Of a DNA stretch of 64,000 bases, positions 46,856 to 60,336 are shown one piece after another. The notes beneath the pieces were generated by a model. It was not told the origin of the DNA. It ran no database searches and saw nothing but the letters and a program-made list of their open reading frames with translations. Each line of letters begins with the position of its first letter. The stretch's first letter is position 1. The translations under genes and the position numbers were made by a program. Origin of the DNA: Coenobita brevimanus (lineage: Eukaryota; Arthropoda; Malacostraca; Decapoda; Coenobitidae); contig CM064655.1 of the NCBI GenBank assembly GCA_032717465.1, positions 19,458,335 through 19,522,334 of the forward strand, written 5' to 3'.

Positions 46856-48269
46856 ATTTTGCTCCAATCGTTCTGAAAGAAAAAACAAATCAGAATGTAG
46901 ATATCTATAAACCCTGGAATCCTATTGTTTTTCATCAAAATCGGTCAAAGAATCTGGGCTGGGTGGCAGGTTGAAACTTCTCAATGGCTGTGGGTCCGGA
47001 AGTCGTCGGGACCAGTGGCAGGCCCCGGCATCGTTGTTTAAGACTTGGAAGATCAATTTTTTTTTTTTTTCTTACCAAACAGAAGAAAAATGTCTGGTGC
47101 AGCTGGCAATGTAATTTTAAGCTTCCTAAACCCATCCTGTGCTTCACAATGAAGAGCAAAAATTTTCTCCAAATAACTTTCCACTTGCAGGTGAAAACTA
47201 AGCAGAAGAGTGAAGAAACATTGCACTAAGAATAATCCATATTTTCATCCCCTCCCCCCAGAGAAAATCATTGGTGCTGAAATGGTTTATCGACTTCATA
47301 TTTGCTATGCAGATTCCAATCCAATCTATCCGGCAAGCGCACTGTCTATGGCAGTTTCAATGCTTGCCGGAATCTTTCGATATGGTAAGCATGTTGGTCA
47401 GTTCCGTATGTTTGTGTGTTTGTCTGCACTCTTCAAGTCACAATTTGTGCCAATCGCTCTGAAAAAAAAAATAATAATAATAAGAAGAAGGTAGATATCC
47501 GTAAGCCCTGGAAGCCTATTGTTTTTCATTAAAATGGTCAAAGGTCCTGGGCTGGGTGGGGGGTTAAAACCCTTCAGGGGCCGTGGGTCCTGAAATCGTT
47601 GGAACACATTGGCCGGTCCCAGCACCACTGTTTCAACTTCCGAAAATCGATTTTTTTATATACCAAACTGAAGAGAAACGTCTGGCGCACATGACTGCCA
47701 TTTTTGGCTTCCTAAACCCATTCTATGCTTTGCAGTGAAGCGCGAAAAATATCGCCAAATGACTGCCTACAAGCTGATGAAAACTAAGCAGAGGAGTTAA
47801 AAAACACCACACAAAGAAATATCCATTTTTTCACCCCTAAAACATTTCATTGGTGTATCCATCCAGCAAACGCTCTGCCTATGGCAGTTTCATCTGTTTG
47901 CTTGTCTGCACTCTCCAGGTGACAGTTTTGCGCCAGTCGTTGTAAAAAAAAAATCAAGGTAGATATCCATAAAACCTGGAACCCTATTATTTTTCATCAA
48001 AATTGGTCAAAGGCCCTAGGCTGGGTGGGGGGTTGAAACCCCTCAATGGCTGTGGGTCCGGAAATCGTCGGGATCCAGTGGCCGGACACGGCACTTTTTT
48101 TTTTTTTTTTTCTACTGACGAAAATTGATTGTTTTCCTTACAAAATTTAAGAGAAACGTCTGGTGCACCTGGCAATGCAATTGTTAACTTTTTAAATCCA
48201 TCCTGTGCTTGCAATAAAGTGCGAAAAATTTCGCCAAATGACTGCGTACACACACTGGTGAAAACTAAG

Positions 48270-48528
48270 TAGCTCTCTAATGCAAGAGTTACTGTTACTC
48301 CCAGTCCTTCATTTATGCAACAGGTCAACTCTGGAACTGTCTCCCTCTGTCTGTATTTCCTGCTAGCTATGATCTCCATTCTTTCAAACGCAGTGTGTCC
48401 AGGCATCTCGAAATGATAGGATCTTGAATTTGGCTCTCTCTTGTATTTTGTTTTTCTATTGGAAGGCACAATTATTGCGGGCTCGTGGCCTTTGGTTCTT
48501 TCTTCCTAGAATAAAAAAAAAAAAGACA
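48270..48528 (+). mobile_element. LINE 3'-end fragment with A tail, inserted in an array unit
   Basis: The unit reads ...AAAACTAAGTAG, is interrupted, and resumes GACAATCGGATCCATC, as in uninterrupted units. The insert encodes a C-terminal-type phrase (YDLHSFKRSVSRHLEM) followed by a stop, a ~100-bp 3' UTR and ~12 A. This looks like a 5'-truncated retrotransposon of a family different from the one at 34.5 kb. No clear target duplication. Confidence 0.65.
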
Positions 48529-48871
48529 ATCGGATCCATCTGGCAAGTGTTGTGCCTGTGGCAGCTTCAGTCTGTCTGTCTGTCTGTCTGATTGTTATTT
48601 TCCGGAATCGAAAAATTCAGCAAGCATGTTGGTCAGTTCCATATGTTTGTCTGTTTGTCTTCTTTCTACAGGTCACAATTTTGCACCAATTGTTCCCCCC
48701 CCAAAAAAAAAAATCTGAAGGTAGATATCCATAAACCCTGGAAGCCTATTGTTTTTCATCAGAATCGGTCAAGGACACTGGGCTGGGTGGGGGGTTGTAT
48801 CACCTCAATGGCCGTGGGTCTGGAAATTGTCGAGACCCAGTGGCCGGTCCAGGCACCATTTTTTCAAATTT

Positions 48872-48876
<5 letters not shown>

Positions 48877-48944
<68 letters not shown>

Positions 48945-48962
48945 ACCATTTTTTCAAATTTC

Positions 48963-49018
<56 letters not shown>

Positions 49019-49062
49019 ACCATTTTTTCAAATTTCGAATATATATATATATATATATATAT
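48877..49062. repeat. Three (TA)n runs separated by a duplicated ~24-bp spacer
   Basis: The spacer TGGACCATTTTTTCAAATTT + CGAA occurs twice between TA runs (about 48877-48941, 48964-49016 and 49039-49062). It derives from the array phrase CACCATTTTTTCAAATTTC, so a TA run expanded inside a unit and then duplicated together with its flank. Confidence 0.9.
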
Positions 49063-50280
49063 ACCAAATTGAAGAGATGTGTCTGGTGCACCCGGCAATG
49101 CAATTTTTAGTTTCCTAAACCCAACCTGTGCTTCACAATGAAGCACAAAATATTTCGCCAAATGACTGCCTACACACCACTGAAATCTAAACAGCTACAT
49201 GACTGCCTACCTGCCAGTGAAAACTAAACAGACGCAATTGGATCCATCCAGCAAGCACTCTGCCTATGGCAGTTTCATTGCTTTCTGCAATCAAAGCATC
49301 GACATGCATGTTGGTCAGTTCCGTATGTTTGTCTGTTTGTTTGTCTGCTCTCTACAGGTCACAATTTTGCGCCAAATGTTTTGAAAAAAGTTCAGAAGGT
49401 GGATATCCATACACCCTGGAAGTGTAAAGTTTTTCATCACAGTCGGTCGAAGGCCCACGGCTGGGTGGGGGGTTGAAATCCCTCAATGGCCGTGGGTCCG
49501 GAAATTGACGGGACCCAATGGCCTCCCCAGCACCATTTTTTCAAATTTTGTAAATCATTTTTTTTTTTTTTAATACCAAATTGAAGAGAAACATTTGGGG
49601 CATCTGGCAATGCCATTTTTAGCTTCCTTAACCCATCCTGTGCTTCACAATGAAGTGCGAAAAAAAATCTTCAAATAACTGCCTACATGCTGGTGAGAAA
49701 TAAGCAGTCACAATCGGATCCATCCAGTAAGTGCTCTGCCTATGGAAGTGTCATTTCTTGCCAAAATGTTTTGATCCGGCAAGCATGTTGGTCAGTTTCG
49801 TAGGTTTGTCTGTCTGTCTGTCTGTGTGTTTGTTTGTTTGTCGGCACTCTACAGCCGACAGTATTATGCCAATAATTCTGAAAGATATTCAAAAGGTAGA
49901 TTTTTCATCAAAATAGGTCCGAGGTCCTGGGCTGGGTGGGGGGCTAAAAACCCCTCAATGGTCGTGAGTCTGGAAATCGTCGGGACCCAGTGGCCGGCTC
50001 CGACACCATTTTTTCATCTTTCGAAAATCATTTTTTTTTTTTAATCCCCTAACCAAATTACATAGAACGTCTGGCGCACCTGGCAGTGCAATTTTAAGCT
50101 GCCTAAACCCGTCCTGTGCTTCGCAATGAAACGTGAAAATTTTCTCCAGATGAAGCCTACACGGTGGCGAAAACAGTACGCAGACACATGACTGTCCACA
50201 CATCGGTGAAATACTAAGCAAACACAGTCGGATCCAGTGGGTAAGCACTCTGCCAGTGGCAGTTTCATTTGTTTGTTTGT

Positions 50281-50512
50281 TAGTTTGTCTGTTAACAGGG
50301 TAACTCAAAAACTAAAAGAGAGGACCAGATTTGGTGGGTTGATAGCCCATGTCCCAGGGAACAATCCATTAACTCTTGGGACCGATGTTTGCTAGTCTGT
50401 TTGTCTGTTAGCAGGATTACTCAAAAACTATAAGAGAGAGTTGGACCCAATTTGGTGGGTAAATAGCCCATGTCCCAGGGAACAATCGATTAACTTTTAG
50501 GACCGATCCGGT
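50281..50512. repeat. Two ~117-bp units related to the end of the array
   Basis: Two copies of GTTTGTCTGTTANCAGG / TACTCAAAAACTA / CCAATTTGGTGGGT / AATAGCCCATGTCCCAGGGA / ACAATCGATTAACTTTTAGG, starting near 50282 and 50398. They take over from the array's own GTTTGT...TCTG segment. Confidence 0.75.
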
Positions 50513-50669
50513 TCGTATTACAAATTCTGGATCCGGAAAACAATTTTTATGGAACCTTAATCAGTAATGAGAAGACTTAGTCCATTATGAAGAGTGGTTT
50601 GGAAATTACGTTACCCTTGTCGGAGGGATGCGCTCCACTGAGTGCCCCTCTAGTTAGCTACAATAGGTC

Positions 50670-51015
50670 AGAGGGTTGGATGGATTGATGGGGTGGGCGG
50701 AGTGTGTTTGGTGGGTGGGCATGGTTTAGTGGATGGGTGGGTGGGAGGGTGGACGTGCTGTGGCAGGGTGGTTGGGAAGGTGGGTGTGGTGCGGCAGGGT
50801 AGGTGGAAGGATGGGTGTGGTGCGGCAGGGATGATGGGGTGGGAGGGCAGAGTTGGGTTGGTGTGGTGAAGCAGCACGGGTAGGCGTGGAGCAGCATGGG
50901 TTGGTGTGGTGAAGCAGCATGGGTTGGTGAGGTGATGCAGCACGGGTAGGCGTGGTGGAGCAGCACTGGTAGGCGTGGTGGAGCAGCGTGGATGGGTGAG
51001 TGGATGGGAAGGGTT
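50670..51015. repeat. G/T-rich region with a ~21-24-bp minisatellite
   Basis: GGTGGGTGGG-type words, then GTGGTGAAGCAGCATGGGTT repeated about six times (50865-50990) with variants. The Pro/His/Thr-rich minus-strand frames are repeat translations. Confidence 0.8.
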
Positions 51016-52309
51016 GGTGGGTGGGTGGGTAGTGGGAAAATAGGTCTATGGGATAATCTCTGTGGAAGTGGGCCCAAAGAAGTAAAATGGGACCCCAGTG
51101 GCCATCTCTCTAAGGGGAGTGGCTATCCAGGGTTCCAGGCAGTGCCGGTATGCACTATCATAGGGCTTTACCTGGGCACTGCCAGGTACCCCTGCTAGTT
51201 ATAAGTATGCAGTGACATCTCCCCGACAAGCCTTGAAAGAGGTTCCCAATTCAGTGTAATAATTAGAAACTGTGTGTCATGGCATCTTCAAGAAGTGTTT
51301 AATCGGATGTTCTGTCATTCTTATTCAAGAAAAGTCTGTTTACATTAATGTTACTGAAGTGTCATACTTTAAAGGTCAATTGCTGAAATGAAAATCTGAA
51401 TTCTTTTTTGGATCAGATACTGTTATTCATCTTCTGTCATCATACAAGGCGAATTTCAACATTTTCCTTAGCCATCTACACTATACCTAAATAAATATTC
51501 CACTCAGCAACTCGCGTTGGAAAACTTATATCTCCCGTGTGATGTTTCATGGGTCGGTTTCAAACACTGAAATACTTTGTCTGGAGATATATTAACCCCT
51601 GCTGCAACACATTGCACCATTTTGCATCATTGGATACCTCTGTTCCACTTCTGACCGACATACTATGCAGTGCAGCCACACGGATAGAAAAAGATTTATA
51701 ACATCATAGGAGTTTATATTTTGGGGTGCCAGATACTGTGTTTTGAACAACTTTGACACATTATTCTAACATTTTGTAGTAATGTTGAAGTATACTGTTT
51801 CACTGCATGATTTATGTTGATTAATACTGTACTTGCTGCTGAGCTGAGAATTTCATTTACGAATTTGACTCCGTGATTGGCCTTTAAAGTCAGTAAGTAT
51901 GCGTCCAAGGAGACAGTAAGTTCTGTGACCAAGAAGGTGACGTTTGGTGCTAACTGATGTTCATTTTCTTAAAAAGGTGATAGTCATAGTTTTTTGTACA
52001 TTCATCCAGTCTGAGAAGTATAGCGAGGTGGTGAAAACTGCCACCAGAATTGGGAAATCTAGTGAATTTTCAAGCCCACTATTGGAAACTACGTGCTTTG
52101 GCACCATACGAATAATGGCAAAATATCAGGAAAACATCCTTAAAGCATATACGAAAGGAAAGAAATATGTCCAATATGATTTTTTTTCTTTCTATTATTT
52201 TAGCGTCAGGCAAAGTTTGGTGTATTTTTCAGTAGTCACGCCAACGAAAATGATAAAGGAATGACTGCAATGAAAGCATAAGCAGTGAAATATGCGTATT
52301 TAGCCCTCA
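51016..52309. other. 1.3 kb with no recognised gene
   Basis: 51100-51200 includes the inverted words CAGGCAGTGCC and GGCACTGCCAGG. The frame 51944-52264(+) has no recognisable domain. Confidence 0.35.
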
Positions 52310-52995
52310 GACCTCTGAAGGTTTCCCAGTGCCGTGTTAAGAGAAGTCAAATAAGAGAATGCTCAGTAAGGTTAGATGGTCAGGAAATGGATAATATGAT
52401 AGCATTCCAGTATTTAGGAACTGTGATGAGTAACAATGGAATTTTAGAGGATTAAGACCATGAAAAGGTACAGCAGGGAAGAAAGGTAACTGATTCATTG
52501 AAAGCAGTGATAAAGAAGAGAGAGGCGAGTATGGAAGGGAAAGATTTGCTCCATGACAGTAGGCTACTGTGGTCATTACAGTATTGTGACCCCCCCCCTC
52601 CTCTAACGTATGGGAGTGAAGCTTGGACCCCGTTGGAAGTGCACACGTCAAGAGTGAGAGCAGTGGAAATAAGTTATTTGAGATGGAGTTTCATGGAGAG
52701 ACAGATAAATGAGGAAAGAAGGAGCGCTGTGGAGTTGATGTGGATATGATTGAGAGTGTTTGAGAAATACTGTGAGATGGTTTGGCAGTAAAGACTAACT
52801 AGAAGAGTGAATGTGAGTGAAGTGGGGGGCAGGAGAGAGAGAAGGAGAACCTGAAGACGAGATGGAGGGACGTAGTGGAGAGGTATATGAGAGAGAGGGA
52901 GGTATGAGCTGGATGGAGGGCAGCCAAAGGGGAGAGGACAGGGTGACATGGAGATGTATTTGTGGCCACCCATTACGAGACAAACATCTGGATAT
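52310..52995 (+). pseudogene. LINE reverse-transcriptase C-terminal relic
   Basis: Piecewise translation gives VRLDGQEMDNMIAFQYLGTV (about 52362-52421), then LTYGSEAWTPLEVHTSRVRA and VEISYLRW (about 52595-52685), then ERRSAVELMWI and, in other frames, a segment matching the 4-kb tail (ERCGVDVDVI...; VKTN..SECE; RYMREREV; RVTWRCICGHPLRD at about 52940-52982). This order (YLG, LTYGSEAW, YLR, GRPRRRW) is the region after the RT core in a LINE family abundant in arthropods. The 3' end shows GTGGCCACCCATTACGAGAC ... CATCTGGATATAG, comparable with GCGTCTGGCAATAT at 4.6 kb. At least one stop and several frameshifts. Confidence 0.8.
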
Positions 52996-53046
52996 AGGTA
53001 GACTTATTCCGGGTAATACTAAGATACTGTTCTGGGTGTTTATGCG

Positions 53047-53049
53047 ATT

Positions 53050-53133
<84 letters not shown>

Positions 53134-53134
53134 G
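53047..53134. repeat. (TA)n microsatellite with TAAA interruptions
   Basis: TA run with two interruptions, ~35 bp downstream of the LINE relic. Confidence 0.95.
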
Positions 53135-54640
53135 CTAGAATTATTTGTCTGCCGTTCTGGTCAGTTAGTAATGTAAGTCAAAGGACTTATTTAGGCGTGT
53201 GGAGGACATAACGGGTAATTTTGTAATTTGGTAAAAGTTTACTGACTTTGAAGTTATGAACCCATGAATGACGTTTAGTTCCTGGTGTTTCATTATAACA
53301 ATCATATTTAGTGGGTAAAGGCACTACACCCGAATGATGGCCAATGGTTTTACATCCGAGGGTTGGTTGGTATTTCTTGGCCCCATAATATCACTCAGGG
53401 AACAGCGACTGGACACTGTCGCTGTAAATGTCTGGACTAAATAGTCTGATTCCCAACTCCGACGTTCCCTGTGGGTCAATAAAAAGCTGGATGATAGATG
53501 GATTGTCAGAATATTACTATATGTAATTTTGGCTAGATGGGAGCGACCACCATCCACAGACCTTAGTGACAGGCTAAATTGTTTCCTATACTCAAGAGCC
53601 TGGTAGTGTAGTGGATTTAGTCACCCCCACCAGATGTGACTGGTAAGGGTTAGGTTATGTGGATGTTGTTGTTGTTGTTTTTTTTCATGAATCATCACTC
53701 GGGGACAAGTAACAGATCCCCCATGCCTTAAATAACTGGACTATACAGCCTGGCTCAGGACACTACACACCTGATTCCAGAGGCAGAACAAGCATTTATG
53801 GTGGACGTAATGTTGGCCAAGATGTATGTTGTCATCTCCTTTCAGTGTTACCTGTATACAAAACATTTCACTACAGATATGTAGTGAAAGGAAGAAACTT
53901 TCAATTTTTATTCTAAGTTGATTAATACTTAAAATATATGCCATTGTCAGCGTCGATTCTATCGGATACGTTTATGTGAAGCTGAAGAATGTGGTGAAAG
54001 TTTTTGGCGTATCTGATAGAGCCAGGATTCCGGGGGCTTGAATGATGAGTGAATGGAAGAGTGGCCCATTGGAGTGACAAACTTGGGCTGTCTGGACGTT
54101 GCTACTCCTCACTCTGCCCTAGGATGGAAAAGGAGGTCTGGATGATGATGATGATCAGCGATGAAATTTAACTGCTTAATATAATTTGCAATGGTAGAAA
54201 AAAGAAGACGTTAGTCCCTAATTATGACTTAGTTTTTCCGTAAAAATATGAAGTTTCACCCTTGCTTAGAACGATACAATATTCATCTGCATCAGTCCGT
54301 ATGAGGCTTGCTGAAGGACCGGACCGGGATTTCTTCTAGGAGAGAATGATAGCCAGATTTAACCGTCTCTTATGCTGGCCAGGTAGGGGTCAGGGAGGGG
54401 GGGGGGTGTAGTGAGAATAAGAAATGAAAGTGGGTGCATTGTGAGGGTATGCTTGTGTGTCAGACAGTGCATATATATGCTGTATTGCGAGTATGAATCG
54501 AAAGGTCTGGAACGTGCTTTTGTGATAAGGCTCTCCCTGTACCTACTTTATACGTCTACTACTGTCTGGGTTACGATTCTCATTCACAGATGTTCTCAAC
54601 CATCCCTTCTCGAAAGGGAATCAACATTATCTGTAAAAAC
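53135..54640. other. 1.5 kb with no recognised gene; small dispersed repeat
   Basis: AGGATTCCGGGGGCTTGAAT (about 54024) matches the motif at 31.15 kb. CCTGGTAGTGTAGTGG (about 53600) resembles a tRNA box A but has no box B. G10 at about 54397-54406. Confidence 0.35.
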
Positions 54641-54641
54641 A

Positions 54642-55662
<1,021 letters not shown>

Positions 55663-55688
55663 ATACGTATATAGATAATTATATATAT

Positions 55689-55845
<157 letters not shown>

Positions 55846-55942
55846 CCATTCATCCATCCATCATCCAATCCTACATTGCCCCATGAGGAGCGTAGGAGCC
55901 CAGGGCTAGGTAGTTGGTCCTGACATGTAAGATGAGAGTGAC
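55846..55942 (-). repeat. Dispersed ~97-bp repeat (partner of 33172-33268)
   Basis: The reverse complement carries CATGTCAGGACC, TGGGCTCCTACGCTCCTCAT and AATGTAGGATTGGATGATGG, close to the 33-kb copy. It starts at the edge of the AT microsatellite. Confidence 0.75.
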
Positions 55943-56362
55943 CAGCCTCACTCATCCCTGAGTGGCATTACATGAGCAATCAACCTCAACCACCCCTTGG
56001 ATATGAACCTTCACTGGCTCAATCCGACTGGAGCGCAGTAATTACCCAAAAAACCACCTGGCGCCAAAATTTGGTTATATGGTTACCACCCAGCGAAGTA
56101 AATGGTGTCCTGGTGTACAGGAAACCATTTGGCTTGTCACTCAGTGTAGAGTCATCCACAGGCAGAAAGAAGAGGAAAGAATGAAACAAAAAGAGACAGA
56201 AGAGGGAGTGTAAAGTCACCCGTAGGCGGAAGGACAAGGAAAGAAAGAAGGAAAGGAAGACAGAAGAGGATGGAAGGAAAGAAGAATGGAGGAGAGAAAA
56301 GGGCAGACACCCGACAGCAGCAGTACATCGAGTGAGTGGATGGTGAACGCCCCCACCTACCA

Positions 56363-56570
<208 letters not shown>

Positions 56571-56727
56571 GTGAATTTCTTTGACATGAAGTTGTTTCAT
56601 TCACTAATACTGAGAAAAATATACTGTAAATCAAAGTAAAAAACTAATTTCAGTATTTTTTACTCCCTTGTGTGGGTTGGGCGTCTCCAAAGGTATGTTT
56701 GTGTTCTATAAAATGCATTGCAAACAT

Positions 56728-56741
56728 TATATATATATATA

Positions 56742-56809
<68 letters not shown>
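56728..56809. repeat. (AT)n microsatellite with a CTG interruption
   Basis: AT run carrying the same ATATACTGTATAT interruption as the cluster 200 bp upstream. Confidence 0.96.
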
Positions 56810-56811
<2 letters not shown>

Positions 56812-58569
56812 ATTCGTTTTGTTTAAAGAAAACTTAAACCAAATGTACTGTGCTGGGAGGCAAACCAAGGACTGCCAGATTAACAGTCCCTAATTCTATC
56901 CCTGCAAAATTCAGATTATTTAAAGTGTCTGATTTTCCCAGTGGCACTACAACTTCAGGTTTCTTTCCAGCCAGATTTGCCAGTAATAAACCAGACTGCC
57001 GTCAATAATCTACCGTTTTCTTCGATTTCACTTAATTTTCTCTTGGACTTGTATGGTACACTTACTTATGTCGCAATATCTGCAGATGTTTAAAGTTTAT
57101 GTTATTGGCCGACACAGACAGACCATAAAAAATTTAAAAAACGTGAGTTTTTATAACGTACTTTTTATTCACATTATTAGGCGGTTGCCTCAAGTACGTG
57201 TGAACTTATTTTTTTCGTAGGAAATTATATAACATTTGCAAGTAATATACCGTATACATTTTTAAATTCTCGTTAATGGACGGCAGTGACAAAGCTGCAG
57301 CTTTGAGATCTTCCGTCATCTCATTTGACTGGTGAACCCGGAGCGTTTACTGATACTCTACCAAGTGCCAGCAGCGTCAGTCAAAATTTTCTTTTGTGGG
57401 TTAAGAAAAAAAAAAAAAAACGGTTCATACACCTCTTTATCCTTTTGAAAATGTTAGCCTCATTCTGTCAATTCTCCATGAATAAAGTGCCTGGTGAGAC
57501 CTGTGTTTCTAGGTGTGCCATAATTTGACTGTGATTAGTCTAGTAACTTCTGAGGGACGACGCTATTTTGTGCTTATATAGTCACTCGAGGTACAAATTA
57601 TGGATGCTTTTGTCAGGCTATATTTCGTTGATCTTAGCCCATCTGACTTTCCCCTATTTTCTTTTGATATATTCAAACTCTTCCTCCCCTTAAATTCTCT
57701 TGTTCTGTTGTTTGTGATTTATATATAGCTATTTTAGCCATTTTCATGCTGATACTTTTATTAATTTACTAATTGATGTTTTTCGTGTAAACTTCCGTCT
57801 CTGTTAAATTACCCACCAGCTCACCTGTGCGCTAACCTGCTGCTTGCGCTACGTGAACTGAACGAAAGAAAACGAATGAAGACTCAGGTTAACGTGGTAC
57901 CCAAGCATTCAGAGATTTTCACCACCAAACCCTCCCATCACAAACTATCCTATTCCTACACTCATTATTATATAAGCTTCACTCTCACATACCTGCTTCA
58001 CTTTGGCGTAGGATCAGGTGACGGCAATCTATGAGTTTACAGCTACAACAACTCTGCTCTCACATACTGTAGTGCTTTGTTACCTAGTTGATTCCCTCTC
58101 ACCTGCCTTGTACTGTAGGGTATTTATTTTTTATATAAATGGGAGCTAACTGAGTCTGTATGATCTGAAAGAAAAAAAATGAAAGTAACCGATCTACACC
58201 ATGTGGAACAAGAATATTTAGTCCTCTTCGGGTTTAGCGACTGACACGAGTAAAGTTCTACATACATCATGCTGTGTATGCCTTTTTAAATGTAAATACT
58301 GGTTGGCCTCGGATTGTTTCCGGAATGAAACTTCCATCTGCGTTTTCAACACTGTTATATTTATAAGGTGATGCAGTGAGAGTGCTGATGCTGCGACTGC
58401 AGGTGGTTCAACACTATTCGGGTAGATCTAAAAGATCACTGCTAATTTTGTGATCAGTTTTAGATAACTTCGGTTCATTTTATGGGAAAATACTATAATG
58501 AAGAAGACTTGGGAGAGGATAAAAAGAAATGTTTAGGAAATGCACCATAATTTTGGATAAGAATGGCTG
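56810..58569. other. 1.8 kb with no recognised gene
   Basis: AT-rich; A15 run at about 57405-57420. Nothing coding or structured was recognised. Confidence 0.35.
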
Positions 58570-59745
58570 ACATGTACAAGCAGCATGATGGGGAAGTGAG
58601 GGAGAAGTGGCAGGGTGAGGGAGAGTGAGGGAGAGCGCGGGCCGCTAGGGGAGACTCTGGTAGAGTGCGGGAGGCAGGTGGGTGCGCGCGCGTCAGCTGA
58701 TCGGCCCCGCCTGGCTATTGATTTGCACACTACAAAATCAATAAACTGTGGTCCGGGAGCTGAGGCCCGTGTGTGTTGTGCTGCCAGGGTGTCGAACCAC
58801 GAGTGTAGTGTCTGCCACGCTATTAGCATCCCGGTGAGCCTTTAGTGCGACGGGAAGGGCGAGGTGAGCCCCTAGAAGCGTAAATAAGTGAGGTAGAAGT
58901 GGTGTGTGGTAGTGGTGGAGGGCCGTCGTGGTGGTTGAGGTGAGGGTGCGGGAGGCCGGACCCCCGACACTCCCGTTGGTGCTGCTGCTGCTGCTCCTCC
59001 GCCTCACCTCACTACCTCACACTGCCACCTGTTCACCTCACCCGCCCGCCATCACACGCCCCAACACCAACCCTGGACACTATGCCGCACTACCATCCGG
59101 GATTCCAAGCTTGGAAAAGAGCAGAGCTTGTGTTTTGAAGCCTATAAGGTAGACGTGGTCACCTGGCACAGTGCCAGCCCGGGCCAGGTGAGGCAGGTGA
59201 AGGCCCGCCACCAGGTGATTGGTGACGTCACACCTACGGCACAGGGTCAAGGTCAGCCTGGGTGGATCCTCAGGTCCTCCAAGGCCAGAGATGTGTGTGT
59301 GACCTCGTGGATGGATCAATGCCAAGTGTTGCATGTCCCTCACAGTGTCTTGTATATCCTGGCATGCCTGCCCCGCCACTAGCAGAGTTGTAGAAAATTA
59401 TACAAAGTGTCTGTACACAAGTGGCCGAGCACTGAGTGTTGGATGATAATTAAGCTACATGTAAAGTACGAGCGTGAGCAGTGCCGGTGGCTGAGCAACG
59501 AGGGTGGTGGTCACCCCCTACTTGCTGACCTGGTGACCCGCCCAGTGACCTGCTGACCCGCGCCCAGCCAGGCCTGCCCGGCGTCCTGCCCCCGCTACAG
59601 GTGGTGTGGCAGAGCTTGGTGCCTGGCGCCCGCTGACCCTGTGGGGGTGGCGTGCGGGCGTGGTGGGCGTGGCGTGAGGCTGGGGCAGGGCGGGGCAGGG
59701 AGGGGGCGGGGCGGTAACATGGTGATCTTCGGTGCTTAGGCTAAG
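58570..59745. other. GC-rich, CpG-containing stretch (possible gene 5' region)
   Basis: Clearly richer in G+C and in CG dinucleotides than the rest of the window (e.g. GGTGCGCGCGCGTCAGCTGA at about 58680-58699). It includes a good splice-donor-like word, GGGCGAG|GTGAGC, at about 58862. This could be the promoter/5' UTR of a gene reading right, but no TATA box or initiator could be assigned and neither strand has a convincing coding frame longer than ~100 codons. Confidence 0.3.
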
Positions 59746-59829
59746 ATGCACCGTGGCGCGCTAGAGCCACTCACCATCCAAGACCCTTCCACGCCATCAT
59801 ACCACCGCCACCCAGACCTGCCCTCTCAG
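59746..59829 (+). CDS. Candidate 28-codon first coding exon (unidentified product)
   Basis: An ATG at 59746, preceded by GCTAAG, opens a frame beginning MHRGALEPLTIQDPSTPSYH and continuing RHPDLPSQ. It is followed at 59830 by CAG|GTAGGT, a strong splice-donor match, exactly between codons. GGTGCTTAG just upstream could be a weak acceptor. The Pro/His/Ser-rich peptide matches no family I recognise, and no following exon is identified in the remaining 4 kb, so this rests on splice signal and composition only. Confidence 0.27.
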
Positions 59830-60259
59830 GTAGGTAATGCCATGCCACTCATGACCCACTCTCCCTCCCCGCAGCAAGTGTGGCATCCCTCAAGCTGGAC
59901 CCCGTATCTGCAGCACATCCCTGTTCATTCCTCGGGGGCATGTGGTAGAAGCCACCTGAGGTCAACAACATCAACAACAAAGCACACCTAAGCTTGTTTC
60001 TCTGAATTTAGTTAGATATGCATGCTAATGTACGAACAGGTGCGGTTTCCTTTATAAACACAGTTTGTCATATCTCATTATATGCCTAAATAGTAAACAG
60101 ATAATATACATTACATATATAGCATTCTTCTTTAATATCTCAAAGAATTTAGCATCATTATATATGTCAACTATCTGTTTGTCAGGTTATTTTAAGAATG
60201 GGTACTGGGCAGCCGAAGCAAACCAGATTCTGAAGTGACCTTGACCTGCTGAGTTTCCT

Positions 60260-60262
<3 letters not shown>
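59830..60262. other. No gene recognised (possible intron)
   Basis: Starts GTAGGTAATG and becomes AT-rich after about 60000, as an intron would; no acceptor or exon identified. Confidence 0.25.

Positions 60263-60336
<74 letters not shown>

Larger units (their letters stand above)
46801..50280. repeat. Tandem array of ~480-530-bp units (about seven, some with insertions)
   Basis: Unit order: GCAAGCATGTTGGTCAGTTC / GTCTGCACTCTACAGGTCAC / AAGGTAGATATCCATAAACC / TTTTTCATCAAAATCGGTCA / GGGCTGGGTGGGGGGTTGAA / TCCGGAAATCGTCGGGACCC / CACCTGGCAATGCAATTTT / TCCTGTGCTTCACAATGAAG / CGGATCCATCCAGCAAGC / CTCTGCCTATGGCAGTTTCA. The last anchor recurs near 47344, 47877, 48553, 49260, 49737 and 50251. Long units are explained by insertions: a LINE tail at 48.27 kb and three (TA)n expansions at 48.88-49.06 kb. 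Units differ by many substitutions, so the array is not young. No conserved protein. Confidence 0.92.

Noticed and set aside
46527..46910. Repeated peptide [13 protein letters not shown] as a possible repeat protein
   Set aside because: It is a 54-bp tandem DNA repeat; the same peptide phrases arise in other frames and the larger units have stops everywhere.
53596..53660. tRNA-like sequence with a box-A-like CCTGGTAGTGTAGTGG
   Set aside because: No recognisable box B at the correct distance and no cloverleaf.
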